This document shows positions 17,401 to 25,214 of a stretch of DNA of 34,070 nucleotides, in pieces (positions within the stretch are counted from its first letter, which is position 1; each line of letters begins with the position of its first letter). The DNA comes from an uncultured bacterium. Lineage in GTDB: Bacteria > Verrucomicrobiota > Kiritimatiellia > RFP12 > UBA1067. A program made the position numbers and the translations under genes. The notes under the pieces were generated by a model. That model saw only the letters and a list, made by a program, of their open reading frames with translations. It did no database searches and was not told the DNA's origin. Location: assembly GCA_902779075.1 (NCBI GenBank), contig CACZAK010000023.1:1-34070 (forward strand), given 5' to 3'.

Positions 17401-18141
17401 GGCAGGATTCTCGCCTGGCAGCCGCTCTCGGCAGAGGTCTCCATGAGCGATGGCACCAAGAAGACGGTCACGATCCTGCCGCCTGAGAATGTCATCGTGC
17501 CCGGCCCGTGGAACGTCTCGTTCCCCGCCGGATGGGACGCGCCGGCGAACACGACGTTCGACACGCTCATCCCGTGGAACGAGCATCCGGACAACGGCGT
17601 CAAGTACTTCTCCGGCACGGCCACGTACAGGAAGAGTGTAAAGTGTAAAATGGAAAGTGTAAAGTTGGACCAAGGTGATCGGATCATGCTCGACCTCGGC
17701 GTGGTGAAGAACTTCGCGGAGGTGACGGTGAACGGGAAAAAGTACCCCGTCCTCTGGAGGCCGCCGTTCAGGGTGGACATTACCGATGCGCTCACGGGAT
17801 CCGGGAAATCCGGAACATCCGGAAGATCCGGAACATCCGGAAATTCCGGGTGCGAAGCGCAAGCCATCGACCTTGAGATCAAGGTCACGAACCTCTGGCC
17901 CAACCGCATCATCGGCGACGACCGGCTCTACGCGGACGACTGCGCCTGGAACGGCGTTCCGCGCCGCGGCGTGAAGGAGTTCGGCGTGCGGGAGATTCCG
18001 CAGTGGGTCAAGGAGGGCAAGCCCTCGCCCACCGGCCGCCACACGTTCACCACGTGGCGTCACTGGTCGAAGGAGGACGACCTCCTGCCGTCCGGCCTGA
18101 TCGGCCCCGTGATCCTGCGTGGCGGCACACTTGTAAAGTGA
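14482..18141 (+). CDS. GH106-type alpha-L-rhamnosidase-like hydrolase with two DUF3395-like domains
   Basis: 1,219 residues with a Sec signal (MNYKTLTLAAATAFAFA). The N-terminal catalytic part has GH106 features: TWYHMMNGNVTKEGITCDFE, GIGGVQMFDAG, and the WSSSGGPWNPP stretch. Residues about 793-875 and 876-957 are two related modules (VYGVFSGSERPECANVTKLI and WYGVIDPAWEPPAGETTVDV, each with a later KKMIVTYVYDG-like strand) resembling DUF3395, seen in other bacterial glycosidases. A GH2-type beta-sandwich closes the protein. GH106 enzymes cleave rhamnose from plant pectin or other rhamnosides outside the cytoplasm. Odd points: AT-rich and 9-base repeat inserts at 17635-17664 and 17796-17850. 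ATG 14482 with AAAGG upstream is preferred to the GTG at 14446. Confidence 0.85.
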   Translation: MNYKTLTLAAATAFAFALPLGALTLEEGFKAPPRSAKPHTWYHMMNGNVTKEGITCDFEALARAGIGGVQMFDAGCAIPPGPLKFNSDAWFDMFAHAHKEAKRLGLEICIPNCSGWSSSGGPWNPPANGMKVTVFTETAAKGPSKFSGTLPRTKKDNGFYADIAVLAYPTPAPGAALSSLSVKIGLSRGPVVRDTKEYDRSKTVSKAGIIDLTAKMKKDGSLDWDVPVGDWTILRIGYICNGRCNHPASQMGRGLEVDKLSASAMDYHFEQYVARLCRSLGIEPGKIGETGFNNILVDSYEVGCQNWTQNLDKTFEARMGYSLKPYLPVFAGRVVESVNETERFLEDFRRVLADLFAENYAGRLTQLCHKYGLLCSIEPYGSSNADDLQYGQDVDVPMAEFWSRVDANGRNVGNTGNSRFASYLAHVWGRRYAATESFTASPGSGGRWKTTPYSIKAQGDRVYSEGINRIIYHRFVHQPWPGNKYVPGMTMGRWGMHLDRTQTWWPLAGEWFRYQTRCQWMLQEGRFAADVLYWCGEAAPNSGKAHVSLPPGYSWDICATKAVEMLKVRNGKVVTPGGVEYEILVLPSSGASIARTEGVVDAGGSDGTMSERMVRKIGELVDAGARVVAPSRPNRAPGLAAGPDADARLRAAVKEVWAKGVMECSAADALKRLGVKPDFATETPGVSWIHRTGTAGSAAGADWYFVALGNETNATFEASFRQTGRIPEVWDAEIGCVRDAPVWREENGRTVVTLDFRPSGSAFVVFRRPAAAPHATGVKAVVSARPDPALPEKGHTLVIKKAVYGVFSGSERPECANVTKLIKPRTTVKVNNDAMGGDPSFGKVKQLEVRYVVGGETRRDVVAEGSIYRLPREAKVVGAWYGVIDPAWEPPAGETTVDVTAKLASLVKDGAIDVTVENELAGRDPLFRTPKKMIVTYVYDGTETTATFAEHDTFKLPVAKLVPPPPPTWEWRDGRILAWQPLSAEVSMSDGTKKTVTILPPENVIVPGPWNVSFPAGWDAPANTTFDTLIPWNEHPDNGVKYFSGTATYRKSVKCKMESVKLDQGDRIMLDLGVVKNFAEVTVNGKKYPVLWRPPFRVDITDALTGSGKSGTSGRSGTSGNSGCEAQAIDLEIKVTNLWPNRIIGDDRLYADDCAWNGVPRRGVKEFGVREIPQWVKEGKPSPTGRHTFTTWRHWSKEDDLLPSGLIGPVILRGGTLVK
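17635..17664 (+). repeat. AGTGTAAA repeat insert in the GH106-like gene
   Basis: AGTGTAAA occurs at 17635, 17642 and 17656, in an AT-rich patch inside a GC-rich gene. It encodes SVKCKMESVKL where relatives have an ordinary strand before a DRIMLDLG segment. The reverse complement is the familiar TTTACACTTTCCATTTTACA repeat of environmental genomes. Confidence 0.7.
17796..17850 (+). repeat. 9-base tandem repeat coding a Ser-Gly linker
   Basis: Five to six units of the type ATCCGGAAC follow each other in frame, giving SGKSGTSGRSGTSGNSG between a beta strand and the next domain segment. The reading frame is preserved. Confidence 0.8.
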
Positions 18142-18173
18142 TGCGGAGCTAGTCTGCGCTGACATAACCAATT

Positions 18174-21100
18174 ATGGTGAAAAAAATGAAGACCTTGTGG
18201 TGTCTGGGTGTCGCATTAGTTGCGACGGCAGGCTCGGCTGCGGATTTCATATCCGTGGAAGGGCCTGTGCCCGAGGTAAACAGGGGCGGGTGCAGCACGG
18301 CCGTGTTCGTGCGCCCCGTGACCAACCGCGCAGCTGTCGTGTCCGCGAAGTGGACGGTGACGGGCCTTGGCGTGTTCCGCGTGTTCCTCAACGGCGTGGA
18401 AGTCGGCGCGGAGGATTTTCTCAAGCCGGGCTACACGCATCCGCACAAGCGCCGTTCGTCGTTCTCCTACGACGTCACGGATGCCTTCCGCCGCGACCCC
18501 GGCGCGCGCAACGTGCTGTGCGCGGAAGTCTCGACCGGCTGGTGGCGTGACGCGATCATCGGCCGCGCAGGGAAGATATCCGCGTTCCAGGGCGTGCTGA
18601 AGCTCGCGTATGCCGACGGCTCGGCGGAGGAGATCGCCTCCGACACCTCCTGGCGCGCCGCGTACGCGGGGCCGCTCCGCCATGCGACGATCTGGGGCGG
18701 CGAGCGGTACGACGCGCGCGTTCCCGCGCCGTGGCGCACGACGGGCGACGTCGATTGGAAGCGGGCGCGCGTCAACGGCGAGTTCAAGGGCGCGGTGACG
18801 CCGCTCGAAGGACGTTCCGTGCGGGTGCGCCGCGACCTCGCGTTCGCGCCGCGCGCCGCGTGGGCGTGGAAGGGCGCCGACGGCGCGGCGAAGGATCGAC
18901 ACGGTCGCGCGCGGATCCTGCGGCGGTACGCCGACGGCGAGGCGCTCGTGCTCGAGCCGGGCGAGACGCTGGTCGTCGATTTCGGACAGAACTGTGCGGG
19001 CGTCCCCGAGTTCACGGCGCGCGCGGCGGCGGGGACGGAACTTTCCGGGCATCCCGCCGAAATGCTGAACGACGCGAACGGCGAGAGGTCGCGCGGCAAC
19101 GACGGTCCGGCGGGAAGCGCCTACTTCGCCAACTACCGTTCGGCGGAGTCGCGTCTTCGCTATGTCTTTGCGGGCGGGGACGGCGAGACGTGGCACCCGT
19201 CCTGCACGTTCTTCGGCGGACGGTACTGGTCGTTCACGGCGAACGGGCGCGTGGTGTTCAAGCGGCTCAGCCTGCTGCCCGTGATGTCCATCGCGCCCGA
19301 GGACGAGACGGGGACGATCGTGACGGGCGACGCATCGCTGAACCGGCTCATCTCCAACTGCCTGTGGGGAATGCGCTCCAACTACCTCAGCGTGCCGACG
19401 GACTGTCCGCAGCGCAACGAGCGCTGGGGCTGGACGGGCGACACGCAGGTGTTCGTGGGTGCGGCGGTGTACGCGGCGGACGTGTACGGCTTCCTCACCA
19501 AGTGGATGACGGACATGCGCGACTCGCAGGCGGACGAGAAGTCGAAGTGCCCGGGGATGTTCCCGAAGATCGCGCCAGACAGGTCCGGCGGCCGGCTCAT
19601 CGGCTGGGCGGACGCGGGCGTCATCGTGCCCTATACCATGTGGCGCCAGTTCGGCGACGTTGCGGCCGTGAACGTGAACTGGGACGCGATGGCGCGGTTC
19701 CTGGCGAACCTCGACAAGTCGAACTGGACGACGCCCGAGAACGAGCGGCAGTGCGTCGACTGGCTCTCGCCCGCCATGTACGAGGGGCACCGGCGCGGCT
19801 GGGGCTCGAGGTTCTGCAAGAACCCGTTCTGGGACGGCGAGACGAACGCCGACGAGCGGCAGTACTGGGACATGCTCGGCGCGTGCTACCACATCTGGGA
19901 CCTCAAGATGATGGTCGAGATGGCGAAGGCCACCGGACGCGACAAGGAGGCGGCGGCGTACGCGCAGCGCGAGGCGAAGGCCGTGGCGCGCTACCGCAAC
20001 CTTTTCCTCGACCACCACGGACGCTTCGCCGAGCGCTATCGGAACATGCAGACGCCGAACCTGTTCGCGCTCAAGCTCGGCCTCTTCCCGACGCAGGCGG
20101 CGACGGACGCGGCGAAGGCGGATCTCGTTGCGAGCGTCAAGGCGGGAAACTGCAAGGTCGGAACCGGCTTCCTCGGCACGCCGCTCCTGCTTGACGTGAT
20201 CGCCGACATCGTCGGCGATCCGGCGCTCGCCTACTCCGTGCTGCTCCAGCGCGACTGCCCCGGGTGGCTGTATTCCGTGGACAACGGCGCGACGACGATC
20301 TGGGAGCGCTGGGACGGCTACACGAAGGAGCGCGGGTTCGGTCCGCCCGAGATGAACAGCTTCAACCACTACGCGAACGGCGCGGTGCTTGGCTGGATGT
20401 TCCGGACGATGGCGGGGATTCGCCCCGGAAAGGAGGCGGGATACCGTCATTTCACGCTTGCGCCGAAGCCCGACAAGCGGGTTGGCAGCTGCAAGGCGAG
20501 CTACCGCACGAAGTACGGGACGGTGAAAAGCGAGTGGCGGTATGTGGACGGCGGGAAGCTCGAATGGTCGTTCACCGTGCCGCAGGGCACGACGGCGACG
20601 ATCATTCCGCCGGACGGTGGCCCGACGGTGGAACGCGGTCCCGGCGACTATCGGATACCGTTGGATTCAGCCGCAGATGGCGGCGCGCAGAAGGGCGATC
20701 CGTTCCGGTCAGTACAGGCACCCAAAAAGGAGTGCCGCGTTCCCTTGAAACTGCTGCCGCGCAACAACATGCCGCTCGTGGAGGCGGAGGTGGACGGGGC
20801 GAAGGGCACGTTCCTTCTGGACACGGGCGCGACGCACACGACGTTTGACCTTGCCTTCGTCAAGAAGAACCTGCCGAACGCGACGCTTACGCCCGTGGCG
20901 ATGATGGCGGAGACAAACGTCGAAGGCGCGCCGCGCTACATGCGCGTGAAAAGCATGAAGCTCGGCGCGGCCGAGTTCGGCGACTTCGGCGCGATGGCGC
21001 TGGACATCTCCCATCTGCACGCCTTCGTCGGTGTGAAGGTGGACGGCATTCTGGGGATGAGCACGCTTGGGCGCGTACCGTGCATCGTGGCGTTTGGGGC

Positions 21101-21500
21101 GGGCGAGGTCGTGTTCGCGCCAGGCAAGGAGTCGCTCGCCGGATTCGCACGCCCCGTGCAGAGGTCGCTCTCCGATCCGATGAGCATCCTCCTGCCCGTG
21201 AAGTTCGGGGAACGCACCTTCGAGGTCCTGGTGGATTCGGGTGCGTCCTTCACGTTCCTTTCGCGCGAGACGGGCTGGCCGACGACGGGCGAGGCCGCGA
21301 ACGTTCCGGCAGTGGACATCAACGGGAAGGCGAAACTTGCGCCGCTTGTTGGCAAGAAAGGCGTCCTTCCCGTGGGAGATGGCATTGAGGTGTCGCCGCT
21401 TGTCGTTTCTGTGCCGATGAACCGTATCGGCTCGGATGTCCTGACCGCATACGACATGCTGATTGCCGGGCGGTACGTGAGCTTCAGACGCCATCCTTGA
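18174..21500 (+). CDS. GH78-type alpha-L-rhamnosidase fused to two retropepsin-like domains
   Basis: 1,108 residues with a Sec signal. Residues about 30-230 are rhamnosidase N-terminal sandwich segments (GVFRVFLNGVEVG, FSYDVTDAF). The GH78 alpha/alpha-barrel follows from about 380 with the hallmark DCPQRNERWGWTGD and later NSFNHYANGAVLGWMF, then the C-terminal beta domain to about 835. After a short linker come two aspartyl-protease-like units: the first with LLDTGATHTTFD (Asp about 883) and VDGILGMSTLG, the second with LVDSGASFTFL (Asp about 1021) and IGSDVLTAYDMLIAG. Retropepsin-like domains in one chain with GH78 are unusual. The start at 18174 lacks a clear ribosome-binding site; ATG 18186 with GGTGA upstream is an alternative. 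It should be secreted and degrade rhamnosides together with the GH106-like enzyme. Confidence 0.85.
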   Translation: MVKKMKTLWCLGVALVATAGSAADFISVEGPVPEVNRGGCSTAVFVRPVTNRAAVVSAKWTVTGLGVFRVFLNGVEVGAEDFLKPGYTHPHKRRSSFSYDVTDAFRRDPGARNVLCAEVSTGWWRDAIIGRAGKISAFQGVLKLAYADGSAEEIASDTSWRAAYAGPLRHATIWGGERYDARVPAPWRTTGDVDWKRARVNGEFKGAVTPLEGRSVRVRRDLAFAPRAAWAWKGADGAAKDRHGRARILRRYADGEALVLEPGETLVVDFGQNCAGVPEFTARAAAGTELSGHPAEMLNDANGERSRGNDGPAGSAYFANYRSAESRLRYVFAGGDGETWHPSCTFFGGRYWSFTANGRVVFKRLSLLPVMSIAPEDETGTIVTGDASLNRLISNCLWGMRSNYLSVPTDCPQRNERWGWTGDTQVFVGAAVYAADVYGFLTKWMTDMRDSQADEKSKCPGMFPKIAPDRSGGRLIGWADAGVIVPYTMWRQFGDVAAVNVNWDAMARFLANLDKSNWTTPENERQCVDWLSPAMYEGHRRGWGSRFCKNPFWDGETNADERQYWDMLGACYHIWDLKMMVEMAKATGRDKEAAAYAQREAKAVARYRNLFLDHHGRFAERYRNMQTPNLFALKLGLFPTQAATDAAKADLVASVKAGNCKVGTGFLGTPLLLDVIADIVGDPALAYSVLLQRDCPGWLYSVDNGATTIWERWDGYTKERGFGPPEMNSFNHYANGAVLGWMFRTMAGIRPGKEAGYRHFTLAPKPDKRVGSCKASYRTKYGTVKSEWRYVDGGKLEWSFTVPQGTTATIIPPDGGPTVERGPGDYRIPLDSAADGGAQKGDPFRSVQAPKKECRVPLKLLPRNNMPLVEAEVDGAKGTFLLDTGATHTTFDLAFVKKNLPNATLTPVAMMAETNVEGAPRYMRVKSMKLGAAEFGDFGAMALDISHLHAFVGVKVDGILGMSTLGRVPCIVAFGAGEVVFAPGKESLAGFARPVQRSLSDPMSILLPVKFGERTFEVLVDSGASFTFLSRETGWPTTGEAANVPAVDINGKAKLAPLVGKKGVLPVGDGIEVSPLVVSVPMNRIGSDVLTAYDMLIAGRYVSFRRHP

Positions 21501-21628
21501 CACATCTCTCTGATTTTCAAAAGACCTCGTAATTGACAAATAACCTTGCCCGATAGGACTATAACAAAGAAAAACTGAAAAACGGCGCGTTTGGCTACAC
21601 GTTTTATGTGTTGTACTCGAATATTTTC

Positions 21629-21664
21629 CATTCTCTGCGCTCTCTGCGCCTCTGCGTGAGATTT
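21629..21664. repeat. Dispersed CTCTGCG-type repeat
   Basis: The run TTCTCTGCGCTCTCTGCGCC plus TCTGCGTGAGATT repeats CTCTGCG three times. On the minus strand it reads as HAEAQRAQRMEN, the well known spurious peptide of a repeat that is widespread in environmental bacterial genomes. Confidence 0.65.
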
Positions 21665-21787
21665 ACGGCGCGGAACTTCGTTCTTGACGCGCAGTCCAGA
21701 GTGGCGGCTCGCCGGGACGGCTCGCTCCGCCGCAACGGGCAAGATGCCCAGATGGCACAGTGCGGTGGCTCCCCAGTAGGGGAATAT

Positions 21788-21798
21788 TATGGTATACT
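21788..21798 (+). promoter_or_regulatory. Extended -10 promoter of the ETF-QO-like gene
   Basis: TATGGTATACT, 21 bases before the ATG at 21820. Confidence 0.65.
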
Positions 21799-21819
21799 AT
21801 GCCGCAAGGAGACTAGAAA

Positions 21820-23667
21820 ATGGAACGACAGGAGATGCAGGCTGATATCGTGGTGACCGGTTTCGGTCCTGCGGCCGCCGGCTTTTTGACGACGCTCGCG
21901 CCCGAACTCGCGAAGACGAAAGAGGACGGCACGCCGCTCTATGAATCGAAGGCGATGCCGGGGTGTCCGCTGCAGGTGATGTGCTACGAGCGCGCGGACG
22001 ACACGGGCTTTGGCGTGTCGGGCGTGGTGACGAAGGCGGAGTCGATCCGCGAATCGTTCCCCGATTTCGCGAAGGAGGTGCCGAACGCCGTGGAGGTGAA
22101 GGCGGAGAAGACCGTGTACCTCTTCGACCACCTTGGTTGCTCGAAGCGGTCGTTCAGCACGAAGTTCGTCGATCTCTGCTTCAAGGCTGGGTTCTTCATG
22201 AAGGGTGGAAAGTGGAGGGCGCGCGAGCTGCCGTTCACGCCGCCGTTCATGGACAAGCGCGGCGGCGTGGTGATGGGCGTGGGCGCGTTTACCGGTTGGG
22301 CCGCGCAGAAGGTGATGGAAAGCGGCATGGCGCAGATCTGGCCGGGTTCGCCCGTGGCGGGGCCGCTCTTCGACGGCGACCGCGTGGTGGGCGTGCGTCT
22401 TGTCGACCAGGGCGTAGAGAAGGACGGTACGCCCGTGGAGGGCACGTACATGCCCGGCATGGACGTGAAGGCCGCACTCACCGTGGTGGCGGATGGTCCC
22501 GTCGGCGCCGTCGGTCGCGCGCTAGACGAGAAGTTCGGTCTGCCCCCCGGACACCACCAATACGACTGGGGCGTGGGCATGAAGGCCGTGGTGAAGCTCC
22601 CGGACGACTGCGAACTGGAGCCCGGCACGATCATCCATACGATCGGTTTCCCCGAGCCGGAGATCTTCGGCTTTTTCTACGTGATGGCGGATAAGACCGC
22701 CTCCCTCGGCATCTTCGTCGCGCCGTGGCAGGACACGCCCGTGCGCACGACCTACCGTTACCTCCAGCACTGGATGCAGCATCCGTACCTCTGGCGACAC
22801 CTCAAGGGCGCGAAGCTCCTCAGCTGGGGCGCGAAGTCGATCCAGGAGAGCGGACAGGAGGGCGAGCCGTTCCTCTGCGGCGACGGCTACGCGCGCATCG
22901 GCGAAGGTTCCGGCACGACCGACGTGCTTGCGAACGCGGGCGTGGACGAGGCGTGGGCCTCGGGCGTGATGCTCGCGAAGGCCGTGCTGAAGCTCCTCGC
23001 AGAAGGCAAGGACTTCACGAAAGAGAATCTGGAGGCGACCTACGTGGCCGACCGTCGCGCCTCGAAGCTCAACAAGCGCCTCAAGAAGGCGACCGGCGCG
23101 CGCAACGGGTTCAACAAGAGCTTCTTCTGGGGCATGTTCGGCGAGGGCCTGCGAGGTATGCTCGGCATTGCCCTGCCGTTCAAGAGTCGTCCGGGTGCGG
23201 TGCGTACGCCGGAGCTGAAGGATGCGCTCAAGGGCCGCAAGGTTGACGCCGAGAAGCTCAAGGCGGGCATCGAAGCGGCGGAGAAGGCGCGCAAGCCGAT
23301 CCACGACGCGGTGATGGATGCGTGCGGTTGGCCGGCGATTCCCTACGACGGTGAACTGCTCATGCAGCACCAGGACGCGCTGCTGCTCGGTGGCAAGGTG
23401 CAGGCTGCGCCGGGGTTCGCGGACCATGTCCGCTTTGCCGACCCCGCGCTCTGCGCGAAGTGTACGAAGCACACGTGTTGGGAAATCTGTTCCGCACAGG
23501 CAATCATGCCGCCGGAGGAGCCGGGCGGCGTGCCGAAGTTCGACCGCGAGAAGTGCGTCCACTGCGGCGCGTGCATCTGGAACTGTTCGATGTTCCAGCC
23601 CGGTACGGACAAGGGCAACATCCTCTTTACGGCCGGTTCCGGAGGTCTCCACTCGAACGAAAACTGA
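21820..23667 (+). CDS. ETF-quinone oxidoreductase-like flavoprotein with ferredoxin domain
   Basis: 615 residues. The N-terminus binds FAD (DIVVTGFGPAAAGFL), the middle resembles FixC/ETF-QO with GDGYARIGEGSGTTDVLANAG as the second flavin contact, and the C-terminus holds cysteines for iron-sulfur binding (CAKCTKHTCWEIC and CVHCGACIWNC), as in ETF-QO or a FixC-FixX fusion. Such enzymes take electrons from electron-transfer flavoprotein and pass them to quinone at the inner membrane face. No etfAB genes are in view. AAGGAG six to ten bases upstream supports the ATG. The next gene follows after 7 bases. Some members of this large family work on geranylgeranyl or other substrates, so the exact partner is inferred. 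Confidence 0.85.
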   Translation: MERQEMQADIVVTGFGPAAAGFLTTLAPELAKTKEDGTPLYESKAMPGCPLQVMCYERADDTGFGVSGVVTKAESIRESFPDFAKEVPNAVEVKAEKTVYLFDHLGCSKRSFSTKFVDLCFKAGFFMKGGKWRARELPFTPPFMDKRGGVVMGVGAFTGWAAQKVMESGMAQIWPGSPVAGPLFDGDRVVGVRLVDQGVEKDGTPVEGTYMPGMDVKAALTVVADGPVGAVGRALDEKFGLPPGHHQYDWGVGMKAVVKLPDDCELEPGTIIHTIGFPEPEIFGFFYVMADKTASLGIFVAPWQDTPVRTTYRYLQHWMQHPYLWRHLKGAKLLSWGAKSIQESGQEGEPFLCGDGYARIGEGSGTTDVLANAGVDEAWASGVMLAKAVLKLLAEGKDFTKENLEATYVADRRASKLNKRLKKATGARNGFNKSFFWGMFGEGLRGMLGIALPFKSRPGAVRTPELKDALKGRKVDAEKLKAGIEAAEKARKPIHDAVMDACGWPAIPYDGELLMQHQDALLLGGKVQAAPGFADHVRFADPALCAKCTKHTCWEICSAQAIMPPEEPGGVPKFDREKCVHCGACIWNCSMFQPGTDKGNILFTAGSGGLHSNEN

Positions 23668-23674
23668 TTCTCCG

Positions 23675-24688
23675 ATGGTCACGGTCTTCGAGGAACAATG
23701 TTCGGCCGTCGGGGGTGGCTGGACGGCAATGCGCTACCATGGCGACGAAGGCGATAGCGTGGCCGACATGCTGTCGTTCAAGTCGGTCTTCGAGATCAAT
23801 CCCTTTGAGGTCGGGCGTGGACATGCGGCGGAGCGGCGGGGGTACAACGCCAGAAAGAGTTTGGTGTTTGAAGCACTCGATGTGAAGCCGCTGTTGCGAA
23901 AGGCCTTTTCGTCCCTTTCCAACGGCGAGATGCGCCGCGTACTCCTTGCCCGGGCGTTGCTGAGATGTCCCGAGCGGCTGGTTGTGCGCGATCCGTTCAG
24001 CGGACTCGACCCCGACTGGCGTGAAAGAATGTGTGCCCTTCCGGAGGCCATTCGCGGACTGGGAACCGAACTCGTGTTGGAGGGAGTGGACGCGGTGCGC
24101 AACACGACGTGTACTCGTTCATGGGCGAAAAGTCGGCGAAGCAGTGCCCGCGCGCGATCAGACAAGCCAAAACCCGTGGTGGAAATGCAAGGCGTCAATC
24201 TGGCATTCGGACGACGTGTGCTGTTCAAGGATTTTTCCTGGACTGTCTGCGAGGGTGAGCGGTGGGTCTTACGCGGACCGAACGGAAGCGGCAAGACGAC
24301 GCTTCTCGCGCTTGTCACAGGAGACTCCCCGCTTTCATACGCATTTGACATCCGTCTTTTCGGCAAACGGCGAGGGAAATCCGGCGTGGTGCTCGCAGAT
24401 CTTCGTCGCCATGTTGGGGTGGTGTCCGCGGAACGCGAGGCGATGCTCGGCGAGACGGTGGAGACGCAGTTGGACGCCGCGCTCGTCCAGACGACGCGCC
24501 TTCTGCTTCTTGACGAACCATGCTGCAATCTCTCGGCCCGAAGGTCGCGGGCGGCGCTGGAGCGTGTCGCACGGTGGCTGGACGCACATCCGAAAGTGGC
24601 GGCGGTGTGCGTGGCGCATTCCAAGTCGCATGTCCCTGCGGGATTCGACCGGCAGCTTGTGCTACCGGTAGCTTCGCCTGAAGCCTGA
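23675..24688 (+). CDS. Degenerate ModF/PhrA-like tandem ABC ATPase, probable pseudogene
   Basis: 337 residues against about 490 for the tandem ABC proteins of the ModF/PhrA type. The first cassette has lost its Walker A part altogether and begins at the GGGWTAMRYHGDEGDSV segment; it keeps LSNGEMRRVLLARALL but its Walker B reads VVRDPFSGLDP instead of ending DEP. The second cassette has Walker A GPNGSGKTT and Walker B LLLLDEPC, but the signature LSSGEQR region between them is gone, replaced by a short unrelated join. The region around 24100-24170 may also contain two compensating frameshifts. No ribosome-binding site precedes the ATG. The set of losses suggests decay by several deletions; a retained non-ATPase role is less likely. 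It is directly behind the ETF-QO-like gene. Confidence 0.7.
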   Translation: MVTVFEEQCSAVGGGWTAMRYHGDEGDSVADMLSFKSVFEINPFEVGRGHAAERRGYNARKSLVFEALDVKPLLRKAFSSLSNGEMRRVLLARALLRCPERLVVRDPFSGLDPDWRERMCALPEAIRGLGTELVLEGVDAVRNTTCTRSWAKSRRSSARARSDKPKPVVEMQGVNLAFGRRVLFKDFSWTVCEGERWVLRGPNGSGKTTLLALVTGDSPLSYAFDIRLFGKRRGKSGVVLADLRRHVGVVSAEREAMLGETVETQLDAALVQTTRLLLLDEPCCNLSARRSRAALERVARWLDAHPKVAAVCVAHSKSHVPAGFDRQLVLPVASPEA

Positions 24689-24749
24689 TAGCATAACAAA
24701 AGAGAGTTCCACAGTGAAAGATCGCCATAATTGTTGAAAGGATGAACAA

Positions 24750-25214
24750 ATGAAGAAGACGATGACAATGTTGTCTGCGGCGATGATCGCCGTCGGCGCG
24801 GCGCTTTGCGCCGGATGGGGCTTCGGCCCGACGGTAAAGACGGTGCCGGTGGCGTCCGCCGCAGGTGTGGTGACACGTGACGGCGAATACTGCTCCAAGG
24901 GCGAGGTGGCGGAATACATCCGCAGATTTCGCGGTGCACTGCCGAAAAACTACATCACCAAGGCGCAGGCCCGTGCCTTGGGATGGCGTGGCGGGCCGCT
25001 GGAGCCGTTCGCGCCAGGCAAGTCAATCGGAGGAGACCGTTTCGGCAACTATGAACGTCGCTTGCCCGCAGGTAGCTACAAGGAGTGCGACATAGACACG
25101 AAAGGAAAGCCACGCGGCGCGAAAAGGCTTGTGTTCACCGTCCGTGGAGAGCGGATCTACTACACGCACGACCATTATAAGACATTCGAGGAAATCAAGG
25201 AGAAGTCAAAATGA
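24750..25214 (+). CDS. Secreted barnase-type ribonuclease
   Basis: 154 residues. An N-terminal Sec signal (MKKTMTMLSAAMIAVGAALC) precedes a domain that follows barnase closely: LPKNYITKAQARALGW aligns with the barnase LPDNYITKSEAQALGW segment, then APGKSIGGDRFGN, YKECDID, RLVFTVRGERIYYTHDHYKTF. The catalytic set is complete: Lys71, Glu112 (general base), Arg122, Arg126 and His142 (general acid). The enzyme would cut single-stranded RNA, preferring guanine. Being exported, it may act as an antibacterial effector or as a scavenging nuclease. The start has a GAAAGGA ribosome-binding site. Its stop overlaps the barstar-like gene by ATGA. Confidence 0.92.
   Translation: MKKTMTMLSAAMIAVGAALCAGWGFGPTVKTVPVASAAGVVTRDGEYCSKGEVAEYIRRFRGALPKNYITKAQARALGWRGGPLEPFAPGKSIGGDRFGNYERRLPAGSYKECDIDTKGKPRGAKRLVFTVRGERIYYTHDHYKTFEEIKEKSK

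Larger units (their letters stand above)
21501..21819. other. 319-base gene-free gap with repeats and promoter
   Basis: No coding signal is convincing. It holds a dispersed-type repeat at 21629-21664, a GC-rich stretch with small stems near 21702-21780 (for example GGGC-AAGAT-GCCC at 21736-21748), and the extended -10 promoter of the ETF-QO-like gene at 21788-21798. A TTGACA at 21533 lacks a properly spaced -10. Confidence 0.6.

Noticed and set aside
17796..17850. Possible CRISPR-like array
   Set aside because: Units are only 9 bases with no spacers and lie in frame in a gene; no CRISPR array is present in the window.
13753..18171. A 1,472-codon open frame on the minus strand opposite the glycerophosphodiesterase and GH106-like genes
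   Set aside because: It is the antisense shadow of GC-rich coding sequence: low-complexity Arg/His/Val/Ala composition, no ribosome-binding site, no recognisable motif.
18216..20450. A 744-codon minus-strand open frame opposite the GH78 gene
   Set aside because: Same shadow effect; the plus-strand frame carries the GH78 hallmark motifs.
21533..21565. TTGACA with ACTATA/TATAAC as a promoter in the long gap
   Set aside because: Spacing is 19-21 bases, and the extended -10 at 21788 is a far better match at the right distance.
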